NCBI RefSeq assembly: GCF_964275005.1
Contig: NC_092686.1
Coordinates: forward strand, 47,552,333-47,616,332
DNA: 64,000 bases
DNA from: Diadema setosum
Lineage: Eukaryota; Echinodermata; Echinoidea; Diadematoida; Diadematidae
Reading direction: 5' to 3'
Under the pieces are notes generated by a model that had not been told where the DNA came from, made no database searches, and was given only the letters and a program-made list of their open reading frames with translations. This document shows, piece by piece, positions 35,901-42,935 of the stretch. Every line of letters begins with the position of its first letter. Positions within the stretch are counted from its first letter, which is position 1. Made by a program: the position numbers and the translations under genes.

Positions 35901-38310
35901 CTGTTGACTGTGTTTGAACTATGTCTCGTGTGTTCTTGATTCAAGTGAAAGTTCCTCAATTAGCTAAATTTCTCTGATCTTAAATACAGGGTACACACAG
36001 GTATGGATATGTGGGACTAAGAATTCTATGTACTGAATAGTCCACTAACACTTTGTATTTTCCTTTTTGCCAATAAGAGGACCAACAAAATCCTTACGTC
36101 TTCTTGTTTCCAGCTCTCTACATAATTATCAGTACCGTACTGTTACTTTCAGACACCCCAAGTTAATATGCCTACGATGTAGGGATATACATATGACATA
36201 TTACTATGAAACCATTCAAACACAACTTCACGCACCGTAGTGTTCGATGAGAAGCTCCCTTGTGCAAGCGGAACTTTGCGCAGGCTTTGCGCATTGTGGT
36301 TTTACATTGCGTTGGATTCATTAGTAGTTCCCAAAAAAGCCGTGCCTACTTACATAATGACAAATGGATATGACAGCATTCAGACACAATCGCATAAATA
36401 TACGGTGTATATTTGAACAAATGCATAAACAATCATTTCAAAATATGACCTATATTCATATGATGTATCAACTTACTGCATTTCATATCAATATAGAGCC
36501 ATTCAGACATATAAAAACAGCCAATACCATACAATGTATCAATACAAGAGCTCTCTAGTCTGAAAGGGGGTATGATGTCTACCTGTAGTAACAGGAATTA
36601 CTCCAATTCAATATCCTGACACAGGAAGTAATAAACCTAAATCACTTCTCTAGAGACTAAGGAAGTCAATACTGCCATGCAAACTGACAAGGATGCACCT
36701 CCACATTCAAGTCGACTTCAGTAATCAAATGTTTTACTTGAATCAGACATTAAATAATGAATGTTAAAAGATTTCAAGCTGTCAAATGTTATCGTGGAAC
36801 ACTGATATCAATGTGAACCTAAATATATGCAGATTAATCATCAGCAACCTCTGTTTACATTATTTTCCGAAACATGGATTTTTTTTTTTTGATAGTCTTG
36901 AAAGGGTAAACTCAAGATGGTTTTGAAAGGGTAACTAAAGATGGTTTTAAAAGGGTAAACTGAAGATGGTTATAAACGGGTAAATTCAAAAGTGGCATGA
37001 TACCCGTCAAGATTGAAAATAGAGTCTCATCACAGACAGATAAAACAAAAACACAGAAGCATGTAATCATACGTACCTCAGCCACAGGTGTGATGGCGCT
37101 GGTAGAAAGCCAAGCTCTAATGTTGTCAAGGCAAGGAGCTCCTGAAGAAAACAAGAGTACAGAGAGAAGATGGACAAACCTGGACAAGAATGAAACCACT
37201 CTTACTTGACTAAGCCCTACAGAATCTTTTGAATATTTGTCATCCACAGACAATTCTGTTTCGAAGTGAACAATGCGACTGGAAATGTCAAACAGATATT
37301 CCTCAGACATGTTTGGTATTAAATAATAGTTTAATGAAAATCAAGGCAAATAAAAATAATGATGTTCAAATAGCACAGATACACATGTAGTGTTTGGGTT
37401 TTTTTTTTAAGTATGGGTAGTTAACCACCTTATTTGAATTTCAAATCACCATTGAGCATATATAAGACATTATGAAAAGCGTGTCCTCAGTGTAATGATG
37501 AAGAAAGTATGCTGCAAATAGTGTTTCACCTAAATGCAATGTACATGTATATAACTGCCCTACTAATAAGTTTGCTAACTGCTCACATTCAATGTACATG
37601 CACCAAAAACTATAAAGTGCACAGCTTTATAAGATAACACATAAACAGGATTTTTTATTTTTCTGAAGAAATGGTTTAAAAACTGTGAAATACCAGATAA
37701 ACTGTTGATCTCTTTGCTTACCTTACTATCCTGTCCTGTCCATATCAATGCCAGGTTGAAGTTACTATCATTGAGGTGGAACTGCAAGGGGAAAAAAAAA
37801 AAGAATTGACCGGAATATCGAAATTACATCATACAAGTACCTATAACATAATGCCACACAAGTCTTTTATCATTGAGGGTATCAGAGTCACATTATACAA
37901 GTAATGTTTTTACGTCCGATTAGACAAGACAGGCAAAGACATTGTTGCCTTTGGAAATGAATATGTCACCTACTTGAAAAAAACTTAGCATGTAATAAAA
38001 ATATAGCATCAAAATAGGAGTTCTTTCCTATCTAACCTTAAAAGGGTACATAAAGATGGTCATTATATAATACATTTTGTTGAGGAGGACCCTTACATTT
38101 CTCATAATATCCAAGCATATCAGTTCAATATATTTAGAGCTTACATAAGATGTAAAGAGGGTGGAATAAGTCAGGTCATTTGGTTTCAAAAGAAATAACA
38201 AATCATTGATTTTCCACTAACTTTTGAATATCTACACTGTCAATATATGATTTGAATCTTCCTCAGAATGATACCAGCTCAGTCAAAAAAAAAAAGAAAA
38301 AAAAAGATAT

Positions 38311-38350
<40 letters not shown>

Positions 38351-40134
38351 ATGTATATACATATATATATATACTATACTCGTGAGAAATCAGAAGTGGG
38401 TTTAACTCTAGAAACATACACAACTAAACTTCCTTATCAGCCTTTTTGACATAATGTCAAGTTTCACTTTCACATGGCAGGTAAAGTGAGTATTGGTCCA
38501 AATGACATTGGTCTTCTACACAAGCACTCATACTTATAACCCATTTGTATGGCCTTCTTGTCAAGTTTATCCAGAAATCTTTTCCTTAATGTTCACTGTT
38601 TATTAATTTACCAGATTTGGAATGTGTCTCTCCATACCCTAACCCCCCCCCCCCACACACATACACACACGACCAAAGATTCAATGATTTCGATGTACCA
38701 ACCATCATCATTAACAGTCTATTTGAAGGACTGCATAATATAAACAATAACAGAAACTGGCCCACTGGCCCACTGTTGCTCACATCCAGCTATAAGCGCT
38801 GCATACAGATGCAGGGATGATCTTGGCACAGTGTGGCTTTGTGGATGATTTTACTTTGCTACTAAAATACAAACTATTCCTCTCAGCCCTATTTTTAAAC
38901 AAATATGTAACACATCTGGTCACTGGCATTCAGCATTACCCATCAGCTGCTGTGTAGTGCACATCATGTGATAATTTAACATAGAATTTTTAATATACAC
39001 ACACAAATAAAGTCAGCCTCTGTCATCAAAATGGATAGGTGAATATACCAGTCTTCCAAACACCGACATTACTATCAGGTAAATGGAGATGTTATTGTTT
39101 TGTTGGGAATTACTCAGTTTGACTGAGGTTGTTTGTTTGTTCTCTCATCTAACACTAACAGAGTTAAGACATCACCAACCTAAATGAAGCTTGATGTATA
39201 AATCAAGGCAGAATTTAGCATAATAAGCTCATGATTTCTGTGGAATAAGTTACATTTGCCATGGGAGTAAGTTTAAATATTGCGTGTGCCAATAAAGAAC
39301 ATCTGGTCCTACTCCTAGTGTTTACTGCAGATGCAGCAAGACTGAAATGCCGAGTGAAGCATTAGATTAGACTACCAAAAAACCAAGAGTACTTTACTCC
39401 AACAACAAATGGCAGGTGATGATGCGGTGCAAACCTTCAGATGTGAATGATGCCACATTTAAAAACATAACAATCCTGTCATTTGATAGATCCAGGGATA
39501 GTCCTTTATCAAAAAATTCATAAGGACCTGGGATTTAAAAAACAACAACAACAACAGTTGATCAGAAAAGTAGTGGACCCTATTCAAAAACATAACATTC
39601 TACCAGACTACAGTAATTTACTGACACTTGGTGGTGTTGCTGCAGATCCAGAAATACTAAACTAGGTTCATTTAGGCCTATTTAACCAAGATCTGCAGCA
39701 AATTCCACCAAGTTCGCGAGAGGTGGCACATGGATAAGCTTCAAACTATCAATATGCTCCTGTTAGTAGGTCACCTTATTGTTATGAATTCTGCCGATTT
39801 GATCACCAGTAACCCCGCAATTTCCATCATATATAGCGGCACGAGCATTTCTCCGTCTAGGCGTGAACTGTCCAGAGGCGGAAGCTTGCGAGTCCACGTC
39901 CCCACGGCTCCGGGGAAGAAGCTGTTCGCCAACACCTACGTCCACGTCAGCTGCTTTGTGACCGTAAGCAGTTCGAGTGTAAGGGAGACTGCTATGTGAT
40001 GTTTTCTGATGATATGACAAGTCTTGGCTGAAGTAAACGACATCATTATCGACTTTCGGTGTCAAGGTGTACAGCGATCCAATTCGAAAATTTATAGTGA
40101 CAAGAAAAAGGGATATAAACACGTATGAATTCAT
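9581..40134 (-). CDS. SORT1: sortilin (VPS10-domain sorting receptor), 21 coding exons
   Basis: Type I membrane receptor that sorts cargo between trans-Golgi, endosomes and cell surface. I joined 21 exons by GT-AG sites with matching phases; they give 833 codons (human sortilin 831). Seen: signal peptide 1 to about 19, RNAR propeptide site ending at residue 98, Asp-box blades such as SKDGARSF, SNDQGNTW and SSDGGYNW, a cysteine-rich 10CC region (about residues 600-750), a membrane helix at about 762-784 and a tail of about 50 residues. The tail keeps YSQL (800-803, a YxxPhi signal) and an acidic cluster ending DSDEDMLD, equivalent to the DEDLLE end of sortilin that binds GGA adaptors. Order and residues follow sortilin, not SORL1 or SorCS: no LDL-receptor, fibronectin or PKD modules are seen. 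The gene spans 30.5 kb because of transposon-filled introns. Untranslated exons and the promoter were not resolved. Confidence 0.95.
9608..9636. repeat. GA microsatellite
   Basis: About 13 GA units with one interruption. On the minus strand it is CT-rich and acts as the pyrimidine tract of the acceptor of sortilin exon 21, 12 nt away. Confidence 0.95.
10085..10330. mobile_element. MITE family 2 (TACTGTATAYGCC ends), copy 1
   Basis: Left end ACAGTATACTCTGAATATTTTG and right end GAATACATGGCGTATACAGTA form degenerate inverted repeats. Internal blocks (GGTTTCTATTTTCGCAAATT, GGGAAGTCCCAACTCGC) match copy 2. Lies in the last sortilin intron. Confidence 0.75.
10363..10732. mobile_element. TTAA-flanked MITE (piggyBac type)
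   Basis: Flanked by TTAA on both sides, with ends AGGGATTGTA and TACCATCCCT. An internal GGTTTTG...CCAAAACC pair adds fold-back structure. TTAA duplication and short ends fit non-autonomous piggyBac. Ends 22 bp from sortilin exon 20. Confidence 0.7.
10754..10859 (-). CDS. SORT1: sortilin exon 20 (cytoplasmic tail)
   Basis: 106 nt, phase 2 to 0. Codes the tail with the tyrosine signal YSQL and ends GYHDDSDE, identical to the vertebrate sortilin acidic cluster. The donor GAG|GTATGA puts a stop codon right after one Val if the intron is retained. A TTAA-flanked MITE ends 22 bp downstream. Confidence 0.95.
10942..11193. mobile_element. MITE family 2, copy 2
   Basis: TTACTGTATATGCCAAATAT at the left and AATATATGGCGTATACAGTA at the right are inverted repeats. 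The inside aligns with 10085-10330 (GGTTTTTATTTTCACAAATT, GGGAAGTCCCGATTTGC). Lies in sortilin intron 19. Confidence 0.8.
11550..11656 (-). CDS. SORT1: sortilin exon 19 (transmembrane helix)
   Basis: 107 nt, phase 0 to 2. Codes a hydrophobic helix (VGILITFLVLAVLVIAFIVY) followed by a basic stop-transfer stretch RKQKW. Acceptor GTTTTCAG, donor AAG|GTCAGT. Confidence 0.93.
11715..12200. repeat. ACT/ACC/ACA triplet microsatellite
   Basis: About 480 bp of trinucleotide repeats in sortilin intron 18. ACTACT, ACCACT and ACAACA variants are arranged in a higher-order unit of about 60 bp. It gives spurious long ORFs in several frames (poly-Thr, poly-Val). Confidence 0.97.
12358..12539 (-). repeat. 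two degenerate tandem copies of the 3' half of sortilin exon 18
   Basis: On the minus strand the block GTTGAACAGCTGAAGGCAAA of exon 18 recurs as GTTGAGCATCTGAAAGCAAA (about 12492-12473) and GTTGATCAGCTGAAGGTATA (about 12407-12388). Offsets are 92 and 85 bp. Copy 2 can be read VEHLKAKCEDAMRGK and ends in GTGGGT at the donor position; copy 3 has a TAG stop. The copies are separated by TTAGGG-like tracts. Confidence 0.8.
12418..12537. repeat. telomere-like CCCTAA tracts
   Basis: CCCCTAACCCTAACCC and CCCTAACCCTACCCCTAA occur at 12489-12533, with a related CCCCTACCCC tract at 12411-12440. On the sortilin-sense strand they read TTAGGG-like, and the longer tract begins about 8 nt after the exon 18 donor. 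Confidence 0.85.
12540..12639 (-). CDS. SORT1: sortilin exon 18 (10CC module b)
   Basis: 100 nt, phase 2 to 0, from GYRKIPGDVCKGGYQPQ to LKAKCEGGTSSK, matching NGYRKIPGDKCQGGVNP and LKKKC. Donor AAG|GTAAGT is followed at once by a TTAGGG-like G-rich tract. Two imperfect copies of the 3' half of this exon lie in the next intron. Confidence 0.93.
13194..13310 (-). CDS. SORT1: sortilin exon 17 (10CC modules)
   Basis: 117 nt, phase 2 to 2, from CDFGFYRPNGSEDCV to CENGHEEELSSW. Matches CDFGYYRPENDSKCV and LEFCLYGREEHLT. Acceptor GTCTGCAG, donor GG|GTGAGG. Confidence 0.93.
13660..13843 (-). CDS. SORT1: sortilin exon 16 (10CC module a)
   Basis: 184 nt, phase 1 to 2. Codes TNQDFVEWKPHEDNDYAGC, LLGLKESFRRVRPDALC and CTCQKADYEC, aligning with DYEDGCILGYKEQFLRL and CLCSLEDFLC. 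Cysteines of the first 10CC module are kept. GC-rich compared with its surroundings. Confidence 0.93.
14085..14663. repeat. CTCACACTCTC complex microsatellite, left part
   Basis: Long imperfect array of CTCAC, ACTCTC and TCACAC motifs in sortilin intron 15. The same array continues at 16522-16585, so it was split by the insertion at 14666-16519. Confidence 0.95.
14666..16519 (+). mobile_element. THAP-coding DNA transposon inserted in the microsatellite
   Basis: The ends TAGACCGATTCAA and TTGAATCGGTCTA are inverted repeats flanked by TA. A second inverted pair lies inside: CGCCATAACTGGGGGCC and GGCCCCCAGTTATGGCG. The insert interrupts the CTCAC array cleanly. Both ends are GC-rich, the middle is AT-rich. 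At about 1.85 kb it looks like an internally deleted copy of a larger element. Confidence 0.85.
14877..15113 (+). pseudogene. THAP-like zinc-finger fragment
   Basis: The open frame contains KTHCAVVGCTNNRGKNGNGS, which matches the start of THAP domains (C-x4-C followed by NNRG and a Ser-Phe). The distal C-x2-H pair and the AVPTIF end are not found; the frame ends after about 35 more residues. THAP domains are the DNA-binding part of P-element-type and some other transposases, which fits the surrounding inverted repeats. Either one exon of a transposase or a relic. Confidence 0.6.
16522..16585. repeat. CTCACACTCTC microsatellite, right part
   Basis: Continuation of the array at 14085-14663 after the transposon. 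It directly abuts the donor of sortilin exon 15, so the donor GTGAGT is made of the repeat motif itself. Confidence 0.9.
16586..16767 (-). CDS. SORT1: sortilin exon 15 (end of propeller)
   Basis: 182 nt, phase 2 to 1, from FSYDEGQCWNSYTF to DFSSILGREC, matching FSTDEGQCWQTYTF and DFKDILERNC. Of two possible donors I chose T|GTGAGT: it gives the right phase for exon 16 and completes the conserved Cys. The donor abuts a CTCAC microsatellite that contains the THAP transposon. Confidence 0.93.
16903..17210. mobile_element. MITE with GCCATGGTCACACTG ends
   Basis: Left GCCATGGTCACACTG and right CAGTGTAACCACGGC are inverted repeats. An inner perfect hairpin TGGCAAAAGATTG/CAATCTTTTGCCA lies at 17158-17197, and TTCACACTGGCAGAC repeats the end motif. 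About 308 bp, no coding capacity. Confidence 0.7.
17387..17955. mobile_element. TTAA-flanked foldback MITE with about 190-bp arms
   Basis: Starts TTAA-AGGGAAGGTAAACCC and ends GGGTTTATCTTCCCT-TTAA. The two arms pair over roughly 190 bp (for example AACCGCTGGATGAGGAGACT with AGTCTCCTCATCCAGCGGTT). A central unpaired region of about 180 bp holds no transposase. TTAA target duplication suggests a piggyBac-type mobiliser. Confidence 0.85.
18214..18382 (-). CDS. SORT1: sortilin exon 14 (Asp-box blade)
   Basis: 169 nt, phase 1 to 2. Carries the Asp box SSDGGYNW and LLGPHHYAITNSGGLMVAIP, nearly the same as human LEGPHYYTILDSGGIIVAI. Acceptor TTTTGCAG, donor AA|GTAATG. Confidence 0.95.
18942..19047 (-). 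CDS. SORT1: sortilin exon 13
   Basis: 106 nt, phase 0 to 1, from ICSLQIHNRYSQLKGIHFP to TATGLIIAHG. This matches CSLHIHASYSISQKLNVP and AVGIVIAHG, the blade before the last Asp boxes. Confidence 0.92.
19204..19283. mobile_element. 80-bp TTAA-flanked mini-element
   Basis: TTAA-CCCGTTCCATAC at the left and GTATGGAACGGG-TTAA at the right, a perfect 12-bp inverted repeat with TTAA on both sides, in sortilin intron 12. Confidence 0.75.
19758..19832. repeat. hairpin repeat (TGTGAGAG arms)
   Basis: TGTGAGAGCGGTTCTGAAAG, GACC, TATTCAATC pairs with GATTGAATGGGTCC, TTTTCAGGACCACTCTCACA over about 33 bp with a few mismatches and a 9-bp loop. Confidence 0.8.
20691..20864 (-). CDS. SORT1: sortilin exon 12
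   Basis: 58 codons, phase 0 to 0. Includes SMRGVYFASQIHPDSTIHTM and the Asp-box turn YDRGGIWTNIRQP, matching SLRGVYITSVL and FDQGGRWTHLRKP of sortilin. Donor GGG|GTGAGT. Confidence 0.93.
21427..21500 (-). CDS. SORT1: sortilin exon 11
   Basis: 74 nt, phase 1 to 0, coding NTGTGTIYTSASDGIVFSES. Acceptor CTGACCAG, donor TTG|GTATGT. A 240-bp TTGAA microsatellite starts about 17 nt upstream of this acceptor. Confidence 0.9.
21517..21757. repeat. TTGAA pentanucleotide microsatellite
   Basis: About 240 bp of TTGAA with CTGAA variants, in sortilin intron 10 directly upstream of the exon 11 acceptor. Similar TTGAA tails end LINE relics (see 34231), so it may have started as such a tail. Confidence 0.97.
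22045..22105 (-). CDS. SORT1: sortilin exon 10
   Basis: 61 nt, phase 0 to 1, coding FFSVLDMSEGLIFMHVDDPG, matching [20 protein letters not shown]. Acceptor TTCATTCAG, donor A|GTAAGT. Confidence 0.9.
23181..24497 (+). mobile_element. pearl/HINE-type element, copy C (different family)
   Basis: Starts ACTAGAAATGTCGCTATGGCGACTGATGCC, a near copy of the 5' end of copies A and B. Core repeats are built from TTTGACCTTTGACCTT and CATCATACATCATCCTTGGACC-type units, and GTTATCGCGTAAAC recurs. Then comes an ACGG tract at 24410-24450 and a 3' hairpin ATGCCTCCGGCA...GTGGCGGAGGCAT. Same layout as A and B with different core sequence. Lies in sortilin intron 9. Confidence 0.75.
24652..24741 (-). CDS. SORT1: sortilin exon 9 (Asp-box blade)
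   Basis: 30 codons, phase 0 to 0, with the Asp box SNDQGNTW. Acceptor is a T-run ending TTTAG, donor AGG|GTAAGC. A HINE-type element ends about 155 bp downstream in the next intron. Confidence 0.92.
25330..25400 (-). CDS. SORT1: sortilin exon 8
   Basis: 71 nt, phase 1 to 0, coding TLQKGVRNFGVQGNFIYAAV, matching the VKIYSFGLGGRFLFASV strand pair. Acceptor TTTCTTAG, donor GAG|GTAAGT. Confidence 0.9.
26081..26131 (-). CDS. SORT1: sortilin exon 7 (51 nt)
   Basis: Codes GETLQLMRTANFGSSYT, matching GALELWRTSDLGKSF of sortilin. Acceptor TTTTCATAG, donor A|GTAAGT, phase 1 to 1. Confidence 0.88.
26511..26996 (-). pseudogene. Gag-like CCHC zinc-knuckle fragment
   Basis: Open frame of 161 codons. A predicted coiled coil (VERLEKRVGTLEGKVDSI) at about residues 28-60 is followed by the knuckle CYSCGKTGHFKRDC (C-x2-C-x4-H-x4-C) at about 96-109 and a basic/Ser-rich stretch. 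This is the C-terminal half of an LTR-retrotransposon-type Gag. No protease, reverse transcriptase, integrase or LTRs were found nearby. Lies in sortilin intron 6, same strand. It could also be a domesticated knuckle protein, but nothing here supports expression. Confidence 0.6.
27388..28468 (-). pseudogene. frameshifted TatD-family metal-dependent hydrolase (TATDN2-like)
   Basis: Fragments in several frames line up with a TatD barrel. An N-terminal AHFLLDRLRI-type metal motif lies near 28090, PVQLAREVVNFCDP near 27980, then an open frame at 27906-27388 with VGIHPK, FPNVYFGITGLAWTF, RLLLETDSPHLKP and NTPLFVGDVDQVVADIRW. ETDSPHLKP is the third TatD signature. The HCFTG-type metal ligand is missing, so the copy is dead. 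GC content is about 60% in an AT-rich intron, which marks it as inserted. Sits about 400 bp upstream of the CCHC fragment on the same strand; whether they belong to one element is unknown. Confidence 0.7.
28980..29245 (+). repeat. LINE-type AAATG tail and degenerate repeat
   Basis: AATAAATGAAATGAAATGAAATG followed by a GT tract (28991-29033) looks like the 3' tail of a non-LTR element. The following stretch with AAGTGCCTTGCTAAAGGGTA and GACCACTCAGCTATGACACT resembles a decayed SINE-like repeat. Family not identified. Confidence 0.35.
29361..29493 (-). CDS. SORT1: sortilin exon 6 (Asp-box blade)
   Basis: 133 nt, from MKLWLSQDFGVTW to QYKDSG, phase 0 to 1. Matches GLWVSKNFGEKW of sortilin. The acceptor follows a long pyrimidine-rich tract and ends GACCAG; donor CAG|GTGAGT is consensus. 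The following intron holds the TatD-like and CCHC insertions. Confidence 0.9.
29961..30070. repeat. TAG/TCA trinucleotide tracts
   Basis: About 12 TAG units at 29961-29995, then TAGTAGAAT variants and ATCATC at 30060. Lies in sortilin intron 5. Confidence 0.9.
30139..30312 (-). CDS. SORT1: sortilin exon 5 (Asp-box blade)
   Basis: 58 codons, phase 0 to 0, residues 197-254. Contains the Asp box SKDGARSF followed by FYPEGKIAFHPTNPDVLF, the spacing seen in VPS10 propellers. Acceptor TTTATTAG, donor GAG|GTTAGA (a weak but valid site). Confidence 0.92.
30556..31086. mobile_element. pogo/Tigger-like MITE, complete
   Basis: Ends CAGTGCACTCCCGTTATAAC and GTTGTAACGGGAGTGCACTG are inverted repeats flanked by TA on both sides, as in the pogo group. 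The interior has several further CGTTATAACG palindromes. 531 bp, no coding capacity. Lies in sortilin intron 4. Confidence 0.8.
31458..31560 (-). CDS. SORT1: sortilin exon 4 (Asp-box blade)
   Basis: 103 nt, acceptor CTCTTGTAG, donor AGG|GTGAGA. Codes an Asp-box-type turn (LDYGKTF) and RIDGAIIRANN. Exons 3 and 4 together are 168 nt, so the frame returns to phase 0. Confidence 0.9.
32344..33076. other. sortilin intron 3 segment with dispersed AT triplets
   Basis: ATT/ATC-rich low-complexity tracts (32850-32940). Nothing else recognised in this part of the 5.5-kb intron. Confidence 0.4.
34231..34300 (-). repeat. 3' end of a non-LTR element
   Basis: Minus strand reads a T-run, TTATTGGACGAATAAAAATG and then a TTGAA tail, the usual 3' end of CR1/L2-type elements. 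Only the terminus is certain. Confidence 0.5.
37077..37141 (-). CDS. SORT1: sortilin exon 3
   Basis: 65 nt between TTTCTTCAG and GAG|GTACGT. Phase 0 to 2, coding ELLALTTLELGF onwards, which matches VILVLTTFQVPL of sortilin. Too short to show as a long ORF; found by splice sites and homology. Confidence 0.88.
37722..37781 (-). CDS. SORT1: sortilin exon 2 (first propeller strands)
   Basis: Twenty codons (residues 121-140) starting FHLNDSNFNL and ending in GQDSK, matching the FNDLSGSVSL region of sortilin. Acceptor is a pyrimidine-rich run ending TTGCAG; donor is AAG|GTAAGC; phase 0 on both sides. Confidence 0.9.
38316..38382. repeat. AT/TATACATG microsatellite
   Basis: TATATA runs broken by ATACATGTAT. 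Sortilin intron 1. Confidence 0.95.
39775..40134 (-). CDS. SORT1: sortilin exon 1: signal peptide and propeptide
   Basis: Starts at the ATG whose first base is 40134 and codes residues 1-120. A hydrophobic leader (MNSYVFISLFLVTINF) is followed by a poorly conserved propeptide that ends in the furin-type motif RRNAR (cut expected after residue 98). The mature chain then starts with a conserved CGVTGD segment. The donor is AAG|GTGACC (phase 0). Confidence 0.9.
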
Positions 40135-42596
40135 GGTAGTAGTTCTCCGATCATTATCAACAAATCTTCAGTCAGTCGTTACGTGGTACGCTACGTACGT
40201 ACGTGCATCATCATCACGAGAACACAGCTTGCTTCTACTATTAGCTACGTAAGTACGTAATGATCTGATTTGAGGAGTTACGCACGCGTACGCACACACA
40301 CCGCTCTTCTACGCTGTTTATGTGACTTTTAGTCTGGGTGCCAAAGGCTGAACCTTGTTTTGCCGTCCACCCAATGTTTTTTGATGGTTTTACCCTATTT
40401 GTGGGGTGCTGAATCCGAATCTGCATGATGCAACTCTTGCATCCTTGAGGGTTTTGAGATATTCAAGATGGCCGCCAAAATGGCCGCCCAAACCGGAAAT
40501 TCCCATGTATTTCCTTCTAAATGGTGAGAAATTGAAAACAATTGATGGTTCTAAGCTATTTCGAGGGTGCTGAACCCGAATCTAGCTGATGCGACTCTTG
40601 CATCCTTGAGGATATTGAGACATTCAAGATGGCCGCCAAAATGGCAGCCAAATTACCCGGAAATTCCTATGTATTTCCTTCTAAATGGTGAGAAGTTCAA
40701 AACAATTTATGGTTCTAAGCTATTTCGAGGATGCCGAATCTGAATCTTGCTGACGCGACTCTTCCATCATTGAGGATTTTGAGATATTCAAGATGGCCGC
40801 CAAAATGGCCGCCAAAATGGCCGCCCAAATCGGAAATTCCTATGTACCTCCTTCTTAGTGCTGAGTAATTGAAAACAATTGATAGTTCGAAGCTATTTCG
40901 ACAGTGCTGAATCCGAATCAGGATGATGCGACTCTTGCATCCTTGAGGATATTGAGATATTCAAGATGGCCGCCAAAATGGTAGCCAAATTACCCGAAAA
41001 TTCCTATGTATTTCCATTTCCTTCTAAATGGTGAGAAGTTCAAAACAATTTATGGTTCTAAGCTATTTCGAGGATGCTGAATCTGAATCTTGCTGATGCG
41101 ACTCTTGCATCATTGAGGATTTTGAGATATTCAAGATGGCTGCCAAAGTGGCCGCCAATATGGCCGCCAAAACCGGAAATTCCCCTGTATTTCCTTCTAA
41201 ATGGTGAGAAATTGAAAAACTATCGATGGTTTTACCCTAGTTTGAGGGTGCTGAGTCAGAATCTTGATAAAACTCTTGTATCCTTAAGGGTTTTGAGATA
41301 ATAAAGATGGCCACCAAAATGACCGCCAAAAATGGAAACTCACATGTAGAGTAGAGACCCCCTTTTTCCTTCTAAATGGTGTAAAATTGAAAACAAACTG
41401 ATGGTTTTACCCTATTTTGAGTTTGCTGAATTTCAAGCTGCAGGATCCAGCTCTTGCATCCTTAATGGTTTTGAGATGATAAAGATGGCCGCCAAAATGG
41501 CCCCAAATGGCCGTCAAAAACGGAAATTCCCATTTAGGCCCCCTAATTCGGTCTAAATGGTGTAAAATTGAAAACAATTGGTGGTTTTACCCTATTTTGA
41601 AGGTGTTGAATCCGAACCTGGTTGATGCAACTCTTGTGTTTTGGGGGGTTTTGAGAATTCCAAGATGACCGCCAAAATAACTGTCAATATTGAAATTTTT
41701 GAGACCCTATTCAGCACCCTCGACATTTTGTTGTTGCCATTTTTGCGTTCCTTAGGGTTTTGAGATTTCCAAGATGACCGCCAAATTAATTGGCAGAAAT
41801 TGAAATTCCAATGTTAATATATTTTTTTTCTAAATGGTAAAAATTTGAAAATGAATTGATGGTCTCACCCCATTTCGAGGGTGCTGAAGGTTTTGAGATA
41901 TTTACAAATGTCCTGTATAAACGGAAATTCCTTGATATTTTCTTATAAATTGTGAAATATTGTGCTATAAAGTGAAGCGAGTGATTAAAAGCAATAATCC
42001 GTATTCTTGAATTCAACTAGGTTGAGCAAATTTGTCAAATCAGCCAACAATTAATGGCATCCAAAATGACTGTCACAATGGTATTGTAATATACTGAGAT
42101 ATTCCGCTATGTCTCAAACGGAACTTTAACACGTAATGGAAAGAAAATGATATTGACATCATACTGGAACGTACAAACACAAAGATAAGACTGAAAAATT
42201 TCTTTATGCACAATAATTGTTATAGAGTAATGCCTGTGGTAGCCAATAAGGGCTCCACAGACTGATGTGAAGTTAATCCTTTTTGGTTATAAGAGCAATA
42301 TTAAATTATGGCCTGCTGGTATTTGGTGTTCAAATTTGTCTTGTATTCTTACGAGTCTCGCCGCGTACCCTCTTATGAAACTTGTAACATATTCTGATTA
42401 CGTCACTAGAAATGGTTGCATCCATGACCACTATAGTATATATCAATATAAAGGTAGTTTCAAAAGCACTCTGCGTGATTATGATATTCGTAAGTACTGG
42501 ACTATCAACTATTACCTTACATGTTGTTGTTTGCTTGTTTGTTTGTTTGTTTTACTGCGCGTTACCTGTGATTTTTCCATCCCCTCGTGTGTATGA

Positions 42597-42870
42597 TATC
42601 GTCGCTTGGGCGACAAAACCCTGTGTATCTGAAATTTTAGTGAAAATGACATTTTTGAAAAAACAGATAATCAGTTGATGATGTCCTGTCCAAACCTTTG
42701 CTGTCTTCACCCAAAAAATGAAGCTACCATGGCATGTCAAAGGAAAGGTTCTCTCATTTGTTATAGTGCTTTGGCTGCCATGTTTGTTTGCTTTTTGTTT
42801 TTGTTTTTGTTTTTGTTTTTCTCTCCTGAACATGTGACATTTTGTAGATGCGAGGTTTGTCGCCCCATAG
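42597..42870 (+). mobile_element. MITE family 1, copy 3, nested in the foldback loop
   Basis: Begins CGTCGCTTGGGCGACAAAACC and ends GAGGTTTGTCGCCCC. Shares the AATTTTAGTGAAAATGAC, CCTGTCCAAA and CTTTGGCTGCCATG blocks with copy 2. An AT microsatellite follows directly at 42873-42930. Confidence 0.8.
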
Positions 42871-42872
42871 AT

Positions 42873-42877
42873 ATATG

Positions 42878-42930
<53 letters not shown>
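42873..42930. repeat. AT microsatellite
   Basis: TATATA run with one ACATATAT interruption, next to a MITE end in the foldback loop. Confidence 0.95.

Positions 42931-42935
<5 letters not shown>

Noticed and set aside
36912..37310. 132-codon minus-strand frame starting MSEEYLF
   Set aside because: It overlaps sortilin exon 3 in a different frame; splice sites and homology support only the 65-nt exon.
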